A DNA stretch of 64,000 bases from Massilia sp. H6. GTDB taxonomy: Bacteria; Pseudomonadota; Gammaproteobacteria; Burkholderiales; Burkholderiaceae_D. Under the pieces are notes generated by a model that saw only the letters and a list, made by a program, of their open reading frames with translations, was not told the origin of the DNA and made no database searches. Position 1 is the first letter of the stretch. Every line of letters begins with the position of its first letter. The stretch covers positions 2,604,001 to 2,668,000 of the forward strand of contig NZ_CP103371.1 of assembly GCF_024802625.1 (NCBI RefSeq). Reading direction: 5' to 3'. Below, one piece after another: positions 53,865 to 64,000 of the stretch. Both the position numbers and the translations under genes were made by a program.

Positions 53865-54180
53865 TTAATCTACCACAGCTTCTAGTTGTCCAGTACGCAA
53901 TTTACCGACCGGTATCCACAACGCGTTCGCTCCGTCTTCCCACCCTGAAGGCATTCTTAAGTGGAGGCTACGCAGATCTGGTATATCGATTCGTACTAGT
54001 TCCTTTTCTAGCCATGCACCAGTCGGAATACCAAGCTCCTTCTCTAAAATCGCAATGTTCCCGTTGGCGCGCTGCAGCAACTGATCCATTTGCCCTTTTG
54101 TCATTATAAATTGTGAATTTTCTGGGTAGCCTAAGACATCTCTTCCGTACCGATCTAGGCCATCTTTCGGTACTAGGTAG
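53865..54180 (-). pseudogene. Toxin C-terminal fragment (CdiA-CT / hemagglutinin type), orphan cassette 2
   Basis: The roughly 105-residue remnant contains G-Y-P-E-N-S-Q-F-I-M-T-K-G-Q-M, then L-E-K-E-L-G-I-P-T-G-A-W and L-R-M-P-S-G-W-E-D-G-A-N-A-L-W-I-P. I recall this signature from the ends of filamentous hemagglutinin/CdiA toxins and related polymorphic toxins. Its 5' side is replaced by an IS3 remnant near 54180, and it ends at E-A-V-V-D, where relatives seem to continue, so the 3' end may also be lost. It has no start of its own. Confidence 0.6.
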
Positions 54181-54500
54181 GTAGTCAGTTCAGCAGCTAC
54201 GACTGGCGCGACTTTCTGGACGAGCATAACCTGCGGCAGAGCATGAGCCGGCGCGGGAACTGCCACGATAACGCCGTAGCCGAGAGCTTCTTTCAGCTCC
54301 TGAAACGGGAGCGAATTAGGCGCAAGACATACGGCACCCGGGAAGAAGAAAAGCAGGATGTCTTCGATTATATCGAGATATTTTACAATCCGAAGCGCCG
54401 GCACAGGTTCAGCAATGACTTGTCGCCGGTCGAATATGAAAAGCAGTATTTCAAGCGGCTGGCGAGTGTCCAGAAGACTCGTGGCGATTCAGTCTGTCTA
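54181..54500 (+). mobile_element. IS3-family transposase remnant (3' part of orfB)
   Basis: The reading frame on the plus strand gives G-S-Q-F-S-S-Y-D-W, then S-M-S-R-R-G-N-C-H-D-N-A-V-A-E-S-F-F and F-Y-N-P-K-R-R-H, the C-terminal part of IS3-group integrase-type transposases with the catalytic Glu in A-E-S-F-F. The 5' two thirds of the element are missing and boundaries are approximate. It lies opposite to, and separates, the two toxin cassettes. Confidence 0.8.
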
Positions 54501-54516
54501 CTGGCCCAGCATCAGC

Positions 54517-54795
54517 TTACATATGCGTTTGCCGCCATGCCTCATCGAAATCGGCAAGCGCGTTCATTAATCTTGTATCGCTAAGATAATGGGCCGGCAG
54601 GGAATCTTCATACATGCCAAAAAAGAAAGACCGGTGCGGAAGCGCCCCAGGAGCCTGCAGCTTACCTGCAAGTGCCTCATCCAAGATTGGACGCAAAATT
54701 TTATACGCATCTTCAAGCAGTGGTTTCGATTGATCAAAGCCCTCGACTATTTCTTTCAAGTTGGATGCGGCATTATGTAATCTCTGGGCTGACAT
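54517..54795 (-). CDS. Immunity-like protein of toxin cassette 1
   Basis: The 92-residue helical protein (S-A-Q-R-L-H-N-A-A-S-N-L-K-E-I-V-E-G-F) starts seven bases after the toxin fragment stop on the same strand, the order and spacing of a toxin-immunity pair. The C-terminal third has F-F-F-G-M-Y-E-D-S-L-P-A-H-Y-L. I do not recognise the family; the role is inferred from context. Confidence 0.6.
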   Translation of the reverse strand: MSAQRLHNAASNLKEIVEGFDQSKPLLEDAYKILRPILDEALAGKLQAPGALPHRSFFFGMYEDSLPAHYLSDTRLMNALADFDEAWRQTHM

Positions 54796-54802
54796 AAGAT
54801 TC

Positions 54803-55438
54803 TCATTTAAAAGTTGCCGGATCAATCGGGGCTGCCGGATTCCATTGCCCCCGATTCGGCACAATAATCTGTTGAGCCTTTGGTGCCGTAGTGTAATTGC
54901 CTTGAGTAGTCCCGGCAATATCCGATTTGAAAATTGTTAGCTGCAATCCGACCTTCGGTGAAATCGCAAAGAAATCCATTCCTTCTGCAAACATTTTTCC
55001 CGCTTGGGCAGCAGGCAGCCCAAGGATTTGAGCCGCTTTCTCCGGAGTTGAATTGGCTATTATCTTAGCCTGCTCAACACTCATCCAATAAGGGCTAAAA
55101 TCAGAGACTCCCGCTCCTTTTGGCACCACCTTAACCAAAACTGTACTAGTCGATGCCACATCGGCATGAGGAATCCCTCTCCCAGATTGAATAATTTCTT
55201 GGGCAATGTTTTTAACCATCGCATCGGACAAACCGGGGCTGCCGCTTTGAATTTCTTTCATTAGTAGCTGTGCCTGTGGGGTAATCATCACATGAGAGCT
55301 TGGAACAAGTCCGTTAGGTACAAAGTCGTGATAAGTGGCAGCGTTAATTTTACCAATTGCAGTCGATTGATCTACGCCCTTACTGACGATCGAGGTGGCT
55401 TTTATAGCAGCTCCGATGCCAATAGCTGCTTCTGTCCA
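54803..55438 (-). pseudogene. Toxin C-terminal fragment (CdiA-CT / hemagglutinin type), cassette 1
   Basis: About 211 residues remain, truncated at the 5' side by the IS256-family element whose left terminal repeat begins at 55439. The visible part has a helical stretch (A-A-I-G-I-G-A-A-I-K-A-T-S-I-V) and a C-terminal domain with H-A-D-V-A-S-T, L-V-K-V-V-P-K-G and Q-I-I-V-P-N-R-G-Q-W-N-P. This is close in layout to toxin tips of filamentous hemagglutinin/CdiA proteins that end in V-P-N-R. The secreted stem is lost, so it is probably not delivered, although the toxin domain may be whole. Confidence 0.62.
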
Positions 55439-56829
55439 GATCGTGTCCCGGGAAGTGGTGTATGAAGTTGGCGCTGAGTTCGGCGCCGAGGCTTGAGCAG
55501 TGATGAGGTGGCCACCGTGATTCATGGGTACGTTTGGGTTTGACGACTCAACCGAACTCAGAGGAAACCACGATGACCACGCCTTCTACTATCGCACTGT
55601 CGGAGCTCGCCGCAAAGGGAGCCGATGCCGATTTCATCAAACAAACCCTTCAATTTGCCCTGCAGCGTCTCATGGAAATGGATGTCGAGGCGCTGTGCAA
55701 GGCCGCTTATGGCGAGCGCAACGAGGAACGCGTTAATAGCCGCAACGGCTATCGCGAGCGAGCACTCGAAACTCGTGCCGGCACAGTCGGCTTGAAGATC
55801 CCCAAGCTTCGCACTAGCAGCTACTTCCCTGACTTTATCGAACCCCGGCGTACAGCCGAGAAGGCGTTGACAGCGGTCATTCAGGAAGCCTACATCCAAG
55901 GCATATCCACGCGCTCTGTCGACGATCTGGTCAAAGCCATGGGCATGACCGGCGTGTCGAAGAGCCAGGTCTCGCGCTTGTGTGAAGAAATCGACGAACG
56001 CGTACAGGCCTTCCTGCAGCGCCCTATTGAGGGTGACTGGCCCTACCTCTGGATCGACGCCACCTACGTCAAAACCCGGCAGGCAGGAAGAGTGGTGTCC
56101 GTGGCCGTAATAATCGCTGTGGCCGTCAACACTGACGGCGTGCGCGAGATTCTGGGCGTGGCGACCGGCGCGTCGGAAGCCGAGCCATTCTGGACCGAGT
56201 TCCTGCGCAGCCTTACACGGCGTGGGCTGCGTGGCGTGAAGCTGGTGATCTCGGACGCGCACGAAGGCCTCAAGGCGGCCATCAGCAAGGTTCTGAAGAC
56301 CACCTGGCAGCGCTGCAAGGTCCATTTCCTGCGTAACGCCCTGGCCTACGCCAACAAGGGCCAGCGCCAGGCAGTGCTTGCCGTGATCAACACCATCTTC
56401 GTGCAAGACAGCCCTGAATCGGCCAGTGCCCAGTGGCGTTTGGTCACTGACCAGCTGCGCGAGAAGTTCCCCAAATTGGCAGCGATGATGGATGCTGCTG
56501 AACAGGACGTTCTGGCGTTCACCAGCTTCCCGCGCGCGCATCGGCTTCAGATCCACAGCACCAATCCGCTTGAACGGCTTAACGCCGAGGTCAAGCGACG
56601 AACCAACGTGGTGGGCATCTTCCCCAATGAACGCGCCATCATCCGGCTCGTTGGCGCTATGATGATCGAACAGAATGACGAATGGTCGCTGCAACGAAGG
56701 TATATGCAGCTTGAAGGCCTGCAGTCGCTTTGTGAAAATCAGTCAGCACGGCTATCTGCCGTGATCAACTGATCGGGAGCCCAGCCTCCCATGAATCGCG
56801 ACTCATACACCACTTCCCGGGACACGATC
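55439..56829 (+). mobile_element. Complete IS256-family insertion sequence (1391 bp)
   Basis: It is bounded by 27-bp perfect inverted repeats at 55439-55465 and 56803-56829 around one Mutator-type transposase gene. I see no matching target duplication outside the repeats (CTGTCCA on the left, GACAAGAA on the right), so the flanks may have been rearranged after insertion. Confidence 0.9.
55573..56772 (+). CDS. IS256/Mutator-family transposase
   Basis: The 399-residue protein has N-S-R-N-G-Y-R-E-R near residue 58, W-I-D-A-T-Y-V-K (first Asp), V-I-S-D-A-H-E-G-L (second Asp) and [14 protein letters not shown] (Glu), the DDE set of this family, plus the C-terminal Mutator signature. ATG 55573 follows CAGAGGAAACCACG; an earlier TTG in frame is less likely. 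It is intact. Confidence 0.95.
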   Translation: MTTPSTIALSELAAKGADADFIKQTLQFALQRLMEMDVEALCKAAYGERNEERVNSRNGYRERALETRAGTVGLKIPKLRTSSYFPDFIEPRRTAEKALTAVIQEAYIQGISTRSVDDLVKAMGMTGVSKSQVSRLCEEIDERVQAFLQRPIEGDWPYLWIDATYVKTRQAGRVVSVAVIIAVAVNTDGVREILGVATGASEAEPFWTEFLRSLTRRGLRGVKLVISDAHEGLKAAISKVLKTTWQRCKVHFLRNALAYANKGQRQAVLAVINTIFVQDSPESASAQWRLVTDQLREKFPKLAAMMDAAEQDVLAFTSFPRAHRLQIHSTNPLERLNAEVKRRTNVVGIFPNERAIIRLVGAMMIEQNDEWSLQRRYMQLEGLQSLCENQSARLSAVIN

Positions 56830-56958
56830 GACAAGAAAGTGACGCTGCGTCCCAACTATCTCAAAGGAAAGATCGCCTTAGGCGGCTTGAAGCCTGCAGA
56901 ACTGTTCCTGACAATGCAGCAGTATCTGCACTACACAATTAACGATCATTCAGATAGC
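56830..56958. other. Short remnant between IS256 element and the guaA terminator
   Basis: About 130 bases, readable on the plus strand as a lysine/leucine-rich peptide without a start of its own. It may be the far side of whatever the IS256-family element or the island disrupted. No function can be assigned. Confidence 0.35.
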
Positions 56959-56981
56959 AAAAAACCCGCCGAAGCGGGTTT
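56959..56981 (-). terminator. Intrinsic terminator of guaA
   Basis: On the minus strand AACCCGC, TTCG loop, GCGGGTT and then a run of T form a classical terminator, about 35 bp beyond the guaA stop codon. Confidence 0.92.
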
Positions 56982-57013
56982 AGAAGTCGCAGAAATAATT
57001 TTCAACGAGAAAC

Positions 57014-57029
57014 TCATTCCCACTCAATC
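57014..57029. other. 3' end of guaA, candidate proximal attachment site
   Basis: These bases are the last codons and stop of guaA (I-E-W-E-stop on the minus strand) and match 53312-53327 at 14 of 16 positions. The 3' end of guaA is a known integration site for genomic islands. Confidence 0.45.
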
Positions 57030-58624
57030 GTCGCCGGCGGCTTCCCCGAAATGTCATACACCACTCGGTTCAACCCGCGCACTTCATTGATGATCCGGTT
57101 CGATACTTTACCAAGCAGCGTGTGCGGCAGGTGCGCCCACTGCGCCGTCATGAAGTCCAGCGTTTGCACCGCGCGCAAGGCCACCACGTATTCATACGTG
57201 CGGCCGTCGCCCATCACGCCCACCGATTTCACTGGCAAAAACACGGCGAAAGCCTGGCTGGTGGCTTCGTACCAGTTGGTTGGCGCCTTGCCCGGATCGA
57301 TTCCGGCGACTGCCGGCAATTCGAACGGTGCATTGCGCAGCTCTTCGATGAAGATGGCGTCGGCTTCGCGCAGCAGGTCGGCATATTCTTTCTTGACTTC
57401 GCCGAGGATGCGCACGCCCAGGCCCGGGCCCGGGAACGGGTGGCGGTAGACCATGTCGTGCGGCAGGCCCAGGGCGACGCCTAGCTTGCGTACTTCGTCC
57501 TTGAACAGTTCGCGCAGCGGCTCGAGCAACTTAAGGTTCAGGGTTTCCGGCAGCCCGCCCACGTTATGGTGGCTCTTGATGGTCTGGCCCTTCTTGCCCT
57601 TGCCGGCCGATTCGATCACGTCCGGGTAAATCGTGCCCTGGGCCAGCCAGCGCGCATTGCTCAACTTGCCCGCTTCGACCTGGAATACCTCGACGAATTC
57701 GCGGCCGATGATCTTGCGCTTTTGCTCGGGGTCGGTGACGCCGGCCAGGTGGCCCATGAACTGGTCTTCGGCATCGATGCGGATGACCTTGACGCCCAGG
57801 TTCTTGGAGAACATGTCCATCACCATCTTGCCTTCGTCCTTGCGCAGCAGGCCGTGGTCGACGAAGACGCAGGTGAGCTGGTCGCCGATGGCGCGGTGGA
57901 TCAAGGCTGCGGCCACGCTCGAGTCGACGCCGCCGGACAGGCCGAGGATCACCTCATCGGTGCCGACCTGCGCGCGGATTTTCTCGACAGCTTCGCCGAT
58001 GTAGTCGGGCATGTTCCAGTCCGACTTGCAGCCGCAGATCTCGTGCACGAAGCGGCCGACAATGGCTTCGCCCTGGGTCGTGTGGGTGACTTCCGGATGG
58101 AACTGCAGCGCGTAGAAGCGGCGCTCTTCGTCGGCCATGGCCGCTACCGGGCAGCTGTCGGTCGAGCCCATCAGCTTGAAGCCGGGTGGCATCTCCAGCA
58201 CCTTGTCGCCGTGGCTCATCCAGACGCGCAACATGCCGTGGCCTTCGTCGGTCACGAAATCGTTAATGCCATTGAGCAGCGCGGTATGGCCGCGGGCGCG
58301 CACCTCGGCGTAGCCGAACTCGCGCAGCTTGCCGTTTTCTACCTTACCGCCAAGCTGGGCGGCCATGGTCTGCATGCCGTAGCAAATGCCCAGCACCGGC
58401 ACGCCGGCTTCGAACACGCTTTGCGGCGCTCGCGGCGAATCGCCTTCGAGGGTGGAATTGTGGCTGCCCGACAGGATGATGCCCGAGGCGCCGTACTCAC
58501 GCACGAATTCCTCGCTGACGTCGTAGGGGAAGACTTCGGAAAAGACGCCGGCATCGCGCACGCGGCGCGCGATCAGCTGGGTAACCTGGGAACCGAAATC
58601 GAGAATGAGGATTTTAGAGTGCAT
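57014..58624 (-). CDS. guaA: GMP synthase (glutamine-hydrolysing)
   Basis: GuaA converts XMP to GMP with ATP and glutamine. The 536-residue protein has the class I amidotransferase domain (about 1-205) with nucleophile Cys in G-I-C-Y-G-M-Q near residue 86 and H-P-E-V-T-H near 183. The ATP-pyrophosphatase domain follows with the P-loop L-S-G-G-V-D-S-S-V near 235, then the dimerisation domain ending T-I-E-W-E. It follows guaB by 68 bp on the same strand, the usual guaBA order. Its 3' end is the presumed island attachment site. Confidence 0.98.
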   Translation of the reverse strand: MHSKILILDFGSQVTQLIARRVRDAGVFSEVFPYDVSEEFVREYGASGIILSGSHNSTLEGDSPRAPQSVFEAGVPVLGICYGMQTMAAQLGGKVENGKLREFGYAEVRARGHTALLNGINDFVTDEGHGMLRVWMSHGDKVLEMPPGFKLMGSTDSCPVAAMADEERRFYALQFHPEVTHTTQGEAIVGRFVHEICGCKSDWNMPDYIGEAVEKIRAQVGTDEVILGLSGGVDSSVAAALIHRAIGDQLTCVFVDHGLLRKDEGKMVMDMFSKNLGVKVIRIDAEDQFMGHLAGVTDPEQKRKIIGREFVEVFQVEAGKLSNARWLAQGTIYPDVIESAGKGKKGQTIKSHHNVGGLPETLNLKLLEPLRELFKDEVRKLGVALGLPHDMVYRHPFPGPGLGVRILGEVKKEYADLLREADAIFIEELRNAPFELPAVAGIDPGKAPTNWYEATSQAFAVFLPVKSVGVMGDGRTYEYVVALRAVQTLDFMTAQWAHLPHTLLGKVSNRIINEVRGLNRVVYDISGKPPATIEWE

Positions 58625-58692
58625 GTGGGGGCAGCGATATTGGATGAATCGGGGTCAATAGCAAAAACGGCGCACAGGCGCCGTCCGGATGC

Positions 58693-60162
<1,470 letters not shown>

Positions 60163-60302
60163 CTATAGGCGCAAAAGCGAATTATACAGAAACTGGCCAT
60201 GACTGTCGCCGGCATGCCCTATTTTCGGGCCGGGCCGCCCTTCCCGATTGACAGTCGCGGCCAAGCATGAGGAAATCCAGGTGTTACCTAAGGAAAACTT
60301 TT

Positions 60303-60797
60303 ATGCGTCGCTTAGTCTCTCTCCTGCGCTCTCTCCTGCGCTCTCTCCTGCGCCTGGCCGCTGGCATTGCCGTGCTCGCAACCGCCCCGCTGGCGCACGC
60401 GCAATATGCGTGGGTCGGCGCCAACGGGGTGCGCCACTTCTCGGACCGGCCGCCGCCATCGTCGACACCTCAGCACCGGATATTGAAGGCACCAGGGCAG
60501 CTTGCTCCGCCGGCCCCGGCGCTGCCCAAGCCGCCGGCAAGCTTGGCCGAGCGTGAAGCGGCCTACCGCGAGCGCGTCAAGCTGCGCGAGGAACAAGGCA
60601 AGACAGACCAGCAGGAAGCCCGGCGCCAGCGCGACCTGGCCGAGCGGTGCCAGTCGGCGCGCCAGGTGAAAGCCGAGCTCGACTCCGGTGCGCGCATCGG
60701 GCGCATCGCCCCCGGCGGCGAGCGCAGCTTCATGACGGACGAAGAAAGGGCCGCAGCGGCGGCCCGGGCCAACCAGATCCTGGACGCGTGCCGCTAG
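60303..60797 (+). CDS. DUF4124 domain secreted protein
   Basis: The 164-residue protein has a signal peptide followed by the DUF4124 opening Q-Y-A-W-V-G-A-N-G-V-R-H-F-S-D-R-P-P-P, then a proline/alanine linker and a charged helical, probably coiled-coil part (about 80-160). Function of the family is unknown; members are periplasmic. ATG 60303 follows AAGGAAAACTTTT. The signal peptide contains three S-L-L-R units encoded by exact 12-bp repeats. Its stop overlaps the convergent rnfH stop by four bases. Confidence 0.85.
   Translation: MRRLVSLLRSLLRSLLRLAAGIAVLATAPLAHAQYAWVGANGVRHFSDRPPPSSTPQHRILKAPGQLAPPAPALPKPPASLAEREAAYRERVKLREEQGKTDQQEARRQRDLAERCQSARQVKAELDSGARIGRIAPGGERSFMTDEERAAAAARANQILDACR
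60317..60352. repeat. Three perfect 12-bp tandem repeats inside a signal peptide
   Basis: CTCTCTCCTGCG occurs three times head to tail, in frame, encoding S-L-L-R units at the start of the DUF4124 protein. Unit number changes would keep the frame but alter charge and length of the signal peptide. Confidence 0.9.
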
Positions 60798-61102
60798 CTG
60801 GCGCCCGCGCCTTGTATGCCGTCTTTCCTGGCAGCGCGCCGGCGCCGTGAATCCTTCGGGTCGGCTACCAGCGGCCGGTAGATCTCGATGCGATCGCCCT
60901 CGCGCAGCAGCGTGTCGAGGGTTTTCTTCTTGGCGAAAATCCCCACCGGCTGCGTGCTCAGGTTAATGTCTGGATAGGTCTGCAGCACGCCGCTGATCTC
61001 GATGGCCTGGCCGATTGTTGTGCCAGGCGCGACCGCGAGCGGGCGCAGGTATTCGTCGCCTGCCCTGGCGTAGCAGACAGTGACGTGCAACAGCTCATCC
61101 AT
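60794..61102 (-). CDS. rnfH: RnfH family ubiquitin-like protein
   Basis: The 102-residue protein has the RnfH/RatB beta-grasp pattern: V-T-V-C-Y-A at the start, T-I-G-Q-A-I-E-I-S-G in the first helix, V-G-I-F-A-K-K-K-T-L-D-T-L-L-R-E-G-D-R-I-E-I-Y-R-P-L near the end. Its function is not settled. It overlaps the ratA stop by eight bases and is always paired with it in this group. Confidence 0.93.
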   Translation of the reverse strand: MDELLHVTVCYARAGDEYLRPLAVAPGTTIGQAIEISGVLQTYPDINLSTQPVGIFAKKKTLDTLLREGDRIEIYRPLVADPKDSRRRRAARKDGIQGAGAS

Positions 61103-61526
61103 AGATGGTTTCAGCGCGCTTGCAGAAGGAGTCGACCATGTTGTTGGCGATCATGCCGAACACCGGGCCGATGATCTGTTCGAGGATGATGCTCGAGAAC
61201 TCGTAATGCATGTCGAACTCGATCTTGCAGGCATCGGCGCGCAGCGCCTTGAAGTTCCAGGTTCCTTCGAGCATCTTGAACGGGCCGTCGACCAGGTGCA
61301 TTTTCATCTGGGTCGGCCGGTTGTTGTGGTTCGACGTGGTAAAGCTTTGCTTCACGCCGTGAAAATTAATTTGAAGGTTGGCCACCAGCTTGTCGTCGGT
61401 TCGCTCGATGATCTTCACGCCGCCGCACCATGGGAGGAATTTCGGATAATCTTCCACCTTGGCGACCAGGTCGAACATCTGCTCCGCGCTATAGCCGAGA
61501 AAAACTGATTTGTGCACTACTGCCAT
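61095..61526 (-). CDS. ratA: RatA/Coq10-like START-domain protein
   Basis: The 143-residue protein is a single START/polyketide-cyclase-like domain: S-A-E-Q-M-F-D-L-V-A-K-V-E-D-Y-P-K-F-L-P-W-C-G-G near the start and L-V-D-G-P-F-K-M-L-E-G-T-W in the middle. In E. coli RatA was described as blocking 70S ribosome assembly; Coq10-like quinone binding is the other view. It is divergent from smpB, a conserved arrangement. Confidence 0.93.
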   Translation of the reverse strand: MAVVHKSVFLGYSAEQMFDLVAKVEDYPKFLPWCGGVKIIERTDDKLVANLQINFHGVKQSFTTSNHNNRPTQMKMHLVDGPFKMLEGTWNFKALRADACKIEFDMHYEFSSIILEQIIGPVFGMIANNMVDSFCKRAETIYG

Positions 61527-61643
61527 TGGTCAACCGTTTGTTATGATGTTGGATAAGTTGTATTTTGGGCATGCGGTGTGCACAGGGTGTGCACGCCTTC
61601 GCCGCAGCAGTAGTTTAACCGAGACGCGGATTTTCGTTATTTC

Positions 61644-62093
61644 ATGAGCATCGTTGACAACAAAAAAGCATTTTTCGACTACTTCATCGAGGACCGCTAC
61701 GAGGCCGGCATCGTGCTCGAAGGATGGGAAATCAAGGCCATCCGCGAAGGCAAGGTCCAGATCAAGGAAGCCTATGTGGTCGTGCGCGGCGACGAGCTGT
61801 TTCTCTTCGGCGCCCACATCAGCGCGCTGACCAGTGCCTCGAGTTTCAGCCATCCCGAGGCGCTGCGCACCCGCAAGCTGCTGCTGCACCGCGCCGAGAT
61901 GGACAAGCTGGTCGGCAAGGTCGAGCGCTCCGGCTATACGCTGGTGCCGCTGAACCTGCACTTCAAGGGCGGCCGCGTGAAATGCGAGATTGGCCTGGCC
62001 AAGGGCAAGAAGCAGCACGACAAACGCTCCACCGAGAAAGACCGCGACGCCAAGCGCGAAGTCGCCGCGGCGATGAAGCAGAACACGCGCTGA
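61644..62093 (+). CDS. smpB: SsrA-binding protein SmpB
   Basis: SmpB binds tmRNA and brings it to stalled ribosomes. The 149-residue protein has the core motifs [29 protein letters not shown] and the basic C-terminal tail ending [10 protein letters not shown]. The ssrA gene is not in the window. It stands 117 bp from the divergent ratA gene. Confidence 0.97.
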   Translation: MSIVDNKKAFFDYFIEDRYEAGIVLEGWEIKAIREGKVQIKEAYVVVRGDELFLFGAHISALTSASSFSHPEALRTRKLLLHRAEMDKLVGKVERSGYTLVPLNLHFKGGRVKCEIGLAKGKKQHDKRSTEKDRDAKREVAAAMKQNTR

Positions 62094-62114
62094 CCACGCG
62101 CTGACCAAGCGTCT

Positions 62115-63296
62115 CTAGGCCGCCGGCCTGGCCAGGCGCAGGCTGAGGCGCCACATCAGGAAACTGAGCAGGCAGCCGAGCGCGGCGCCGCTGGCGAGCT
62201 TGAACGCGCTGTCGAACAGCAGCGGCGCCACCAGTCCCGACACCAGCGCGAACGACATCATCTGGATGAAGCCGACCATCGAGGCGGCCAGCCCGCGATT
62301 GTGCGGGAACAGTCCCATCGCCGACAACTGGATGCCGGGCATGGCAAGCGCCAGCCCGAAGGTGAACACGGCCAGCGGCAGCACCGCCCACGGCACCGCC
62401 GCCGGGAACAGCGCGTTGTAGCCGACATTGAGCAGCGAACCGATCGCCATCACCACATACCCGGTGCGCAGCAGCCGCCCGGGCGGCGCTTTGGCGGCGC
62501 CCCTGCCGGCCCAGGCCGAGCCGAGCATCATGCCGCCGACCAGCGGCACGAACATCCAGCCAAAGGCGGTTTCCGGCAGCTGCAAGATCTGCATGACGAA
62601 GTGGGCGGCCGAACCGATATACAGCGCCAGGGCGCCGAACACCAAGCCCAGCGACAGCGCCAGCGTCAGGAATTGTGGGTTGCGCAGCACCAGCAGGTAG
62701 TTGGCGGCGATGGTCGACGGATGAAAGCGCTGGCGCTTTTCGCATGGCAGGCTCTCGGGCAGCATGCGCCACACCATCAGCATCATCAGCGCGCCGAAGA
62801 CCGCCAGGAAGACGAAGGTCGAGCGCCAGCCGAAGTTCACGTGCAGCCAGCCGCCCAGCACCGGCGCGATGGCCGGCGCCAGGCCGAACACCATCATGAT
62901 TTGCGACATCATCTTCTGTGCCTGGGCGCCGCTGAAGCGGTCCTGCACGATGGCCTGCCCGATGACCGAACCGGCGCCCGCCGACAAGCCTTGCAGCGCC
63001 CGGAAAAACAGCAGCCAGCCGAAGCTCGGCGCATTGGCCGCGCCTATCGAGGCCAGCGTATAGAGCGTGAGCGCACCGAACACCACCGGCCGGCGCCCGA
63101 AGGAATCGGACAGGGTGCCGTAGAACAGCATCATGAACGCGAAGGTGAACAGGAACACGCTCAGGGTCTGCTGCACGGCCACCGGCCCGACCCCGAATTC
63201 TTCGCCGATGGCGGGCATCGACGGCAGGTAGGTATCGATCGCCAGGGCGCCGATCATGCCGAGGCAGGCCAGCATGATGGTCAGGAGTCGCTGCAT
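62115..63296 (-). CDS. Bcr/CflA-type drug efflux MFS transporter
   Basis: The 393-residue protein has 12 predicted helices. The N-terminal helix ends in I-D-T-Y-L-P-S-M-P, the Bcr/CflA opening with an acidic residue in helix 1, followed by G-T-L-S-D-S-F-G-R-R-P in loop 2-3 and the antiporter motif V-I-G-Q-A-I-V-Q-D near helix 5. It should exchange drugs or metabolites such as bicyclomycin or sulphonamide-like compounds for protons; the true substrate is unknown. It is convergent with smpB. Confidence 0.9.
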   Translation of the reverse strand: MQRLLTIMLACLGMIGALAIDTYLPSMPAIGEEFGVGPVAVQQTLSVFLFTFAFMMLFYGTLSDSFGRRPVVFGALTLYTLASIGAANAPSFGWLLFFRALQGLSAGAGSVIGQAIVQDRFSGAQAQKMMSQIMMVFGLAPAIAPVLGGWLHVNFGWRSTFVFLAVFGALMMLMVWRMLPESLPCEKRQRFHPSTIAANYLLVLRNPQFLTLALSLGLVFGALALYIGSAAHFVMQILQLPETAFGWMFVPLVGGMMLGSAWAGRGAAKAPPGRLLRTGYVVMAIGSLLNVGYNALFPAAVPWAVLPLAVFTFGLALAMPGIQLSAMGLFPHNRGLAASMVGFIQMMSFALVSGLVAPLLFDSAFKLASGAALGCLLSFLMWRLSLRLARPAA

Positions 63297-63432
63297 GGTA
63301 GTGCCTTATGAAGGAGCCGGCACTGCAACACGCGCGCTTCCGGCGGACCGGATTGTACTCAATTTCGCGCCTGCCAACCTGGCAACCACCATCAATGACA
63401 TGGGACGGCGCCCAGCCTGAAGCTGCGCGCTG

Positions 63433-64000
63433 TCAGCGCAGCGAAATGCCGAAGCGCTCGAAGCGTGGCATCCAGTCGCCCTGGTAATCGGCCGACACCA
63501 GGATGCCCTCGGCGCGCCCGATCAGCAGGTGGCGCGGCACGAAGCCAATGATGCGCGAATCGGCGCTGTTGTCGCGGTTGTCGCCCAATACCAAAAAGCC
63601 GTCCGGCGGCACCGTCACTGGCCCGAAATCGCGCGCCACGGCGCGTTGCGGCAGCAGCTGGATGCGGTGGCTGCGGCCGTCGATTGCCTCGACCATGCGC
63701 AGCGCGTCCATGGTCATGCCGTCGGCCGGCTCGCGCACCACCGCTTCGAGCGAATACGTCGATTCCACGCCGTTGATGAGCAGGCGTTCGTTGCGCATCT
63801 CGACGCGCTCGCCCGGCAGCGCCAGCACGCGCTTGATCAGGCGGGTGCCGTCGTGGGGCGAACTGAAGGTGACAACATCGCCGCGGCGGGGTTCGCCCGT
63901 GCGCGCCACCACCACGTCGGTCAGCGGCAGTTTGACCTGGTAGGCCAGGCGGTTGACCAGGACCACGTCGCCTTCGAGCAGGCTGGGACGCATTGAGCTC
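63433..64000 (-). CDS. lepB: Signal peptidase I, 5' part beyond window
   Basis: The frame is open at the right edge; the first visible residues are S-S-M-R-P-S-L-L-E-G-D, where the serine before Met is the catalytic serine. The catalytic lysine lies in T-R-L-I-K-R-V-L-A-L-P-G-E, and G-D-N-R-D-N-S-A-D-S-R is the family box E. The N-terminal membrane anchor is missing from the window, so an internal ATG at 63993 is not a true start. The compact body suggests a short LepB. It processes exported preproteins at the inner membrane. Confidence 0.93.
   Translation of the reverse strand, partial: SSMRPSLLEGDVVLVNRLAYQVKLPLTDVVVARTGEPRRGDVVTFSSPHDGTRLIKRVLALPGERVEMRNERLLINGVESTYSLEAVVREPADGMTMDALRMVEAIDGRSHRIQLLPQRAVARDFGPVTVPPDGFLVLGDNRDNSADSRIIGFVPRHLLIGRAEGILVSADYQGDWMPRFERFGISLR

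Overview
The window is GC-rich and reads as a chromosomal segment of a betaproteobacterium of the Oxalobacteraceae, probably the Massilia/Duganella/Telluria group. The grounds are the ratA-rnfH pair divergent from smpB, the guaB-guaA pair, a Bug-type tripartite tricarboxylate transporter, a long-form isocitrate lyase and the general look of the proteins. This is inferred from gene content, not from a search.

Left part (1-33.9 kb). A VgrG spike gene is followed by a Tle3-like lipase effector that runs off the left edge. Ordinary chromosomal genes follow: pirin, GNAT, purU, a GGDEF cyclase, tctCBA, DNA polymerase II with a ferritin-like DUF455 partner, a four-gene locus of membrane proteins plus a sialidase-like protein, a TonB receptor, a haloacetate-dehalogenase-like hydrolase, zwf, and assorted enzymes, transporters and unknowns.

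Middle (34-45 kb). A Ser/Thr kinase-TPR protein, a small unknown protein and an FHA/AAA+/Fis-type regulator with a degenerate GAFTGA loop look like a signalling group. An unknown two- or three-gene minus-strand operon follows, then an OsmC-YcaO fusion protein, isocitrate lyase and a periplasmic cupin protein.

Accessory part (45-57 kb). DNA here is visibly less GC-rich. It opens with a lipid-metabolism cluster related to Escherichia coli ynbABCD: PAP2/dual-specificity phosphatase, CDP-alcohol phosphatidyltransferase, hydrolase-methyltransferase fusion and CdsA-like cytidylyltransferase. It is extended by a patatin-like protein and a short-chain dehydrogenase. The patatin gene is split by a -1 frameshift exactly on a U UUU UUA heptamer. 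Next come a complete IS4-family element with a 9-bp target duplication, a guaA-3'-end-like att remnant, two decayed toxin/immunity cassettes of contact-dependent-inhibition type, an IS3 remnant and a complete IS256-family element. This fits a decayed island inserted at the 3' end of guaA.

Right part (57-64 kb). Core genes resume: guaA, guaB, a DUF4124 protein, rnfH, ratA, smpB, a Bcr/CflA exporter and the 3' portion of lepB, cut by the right edge.
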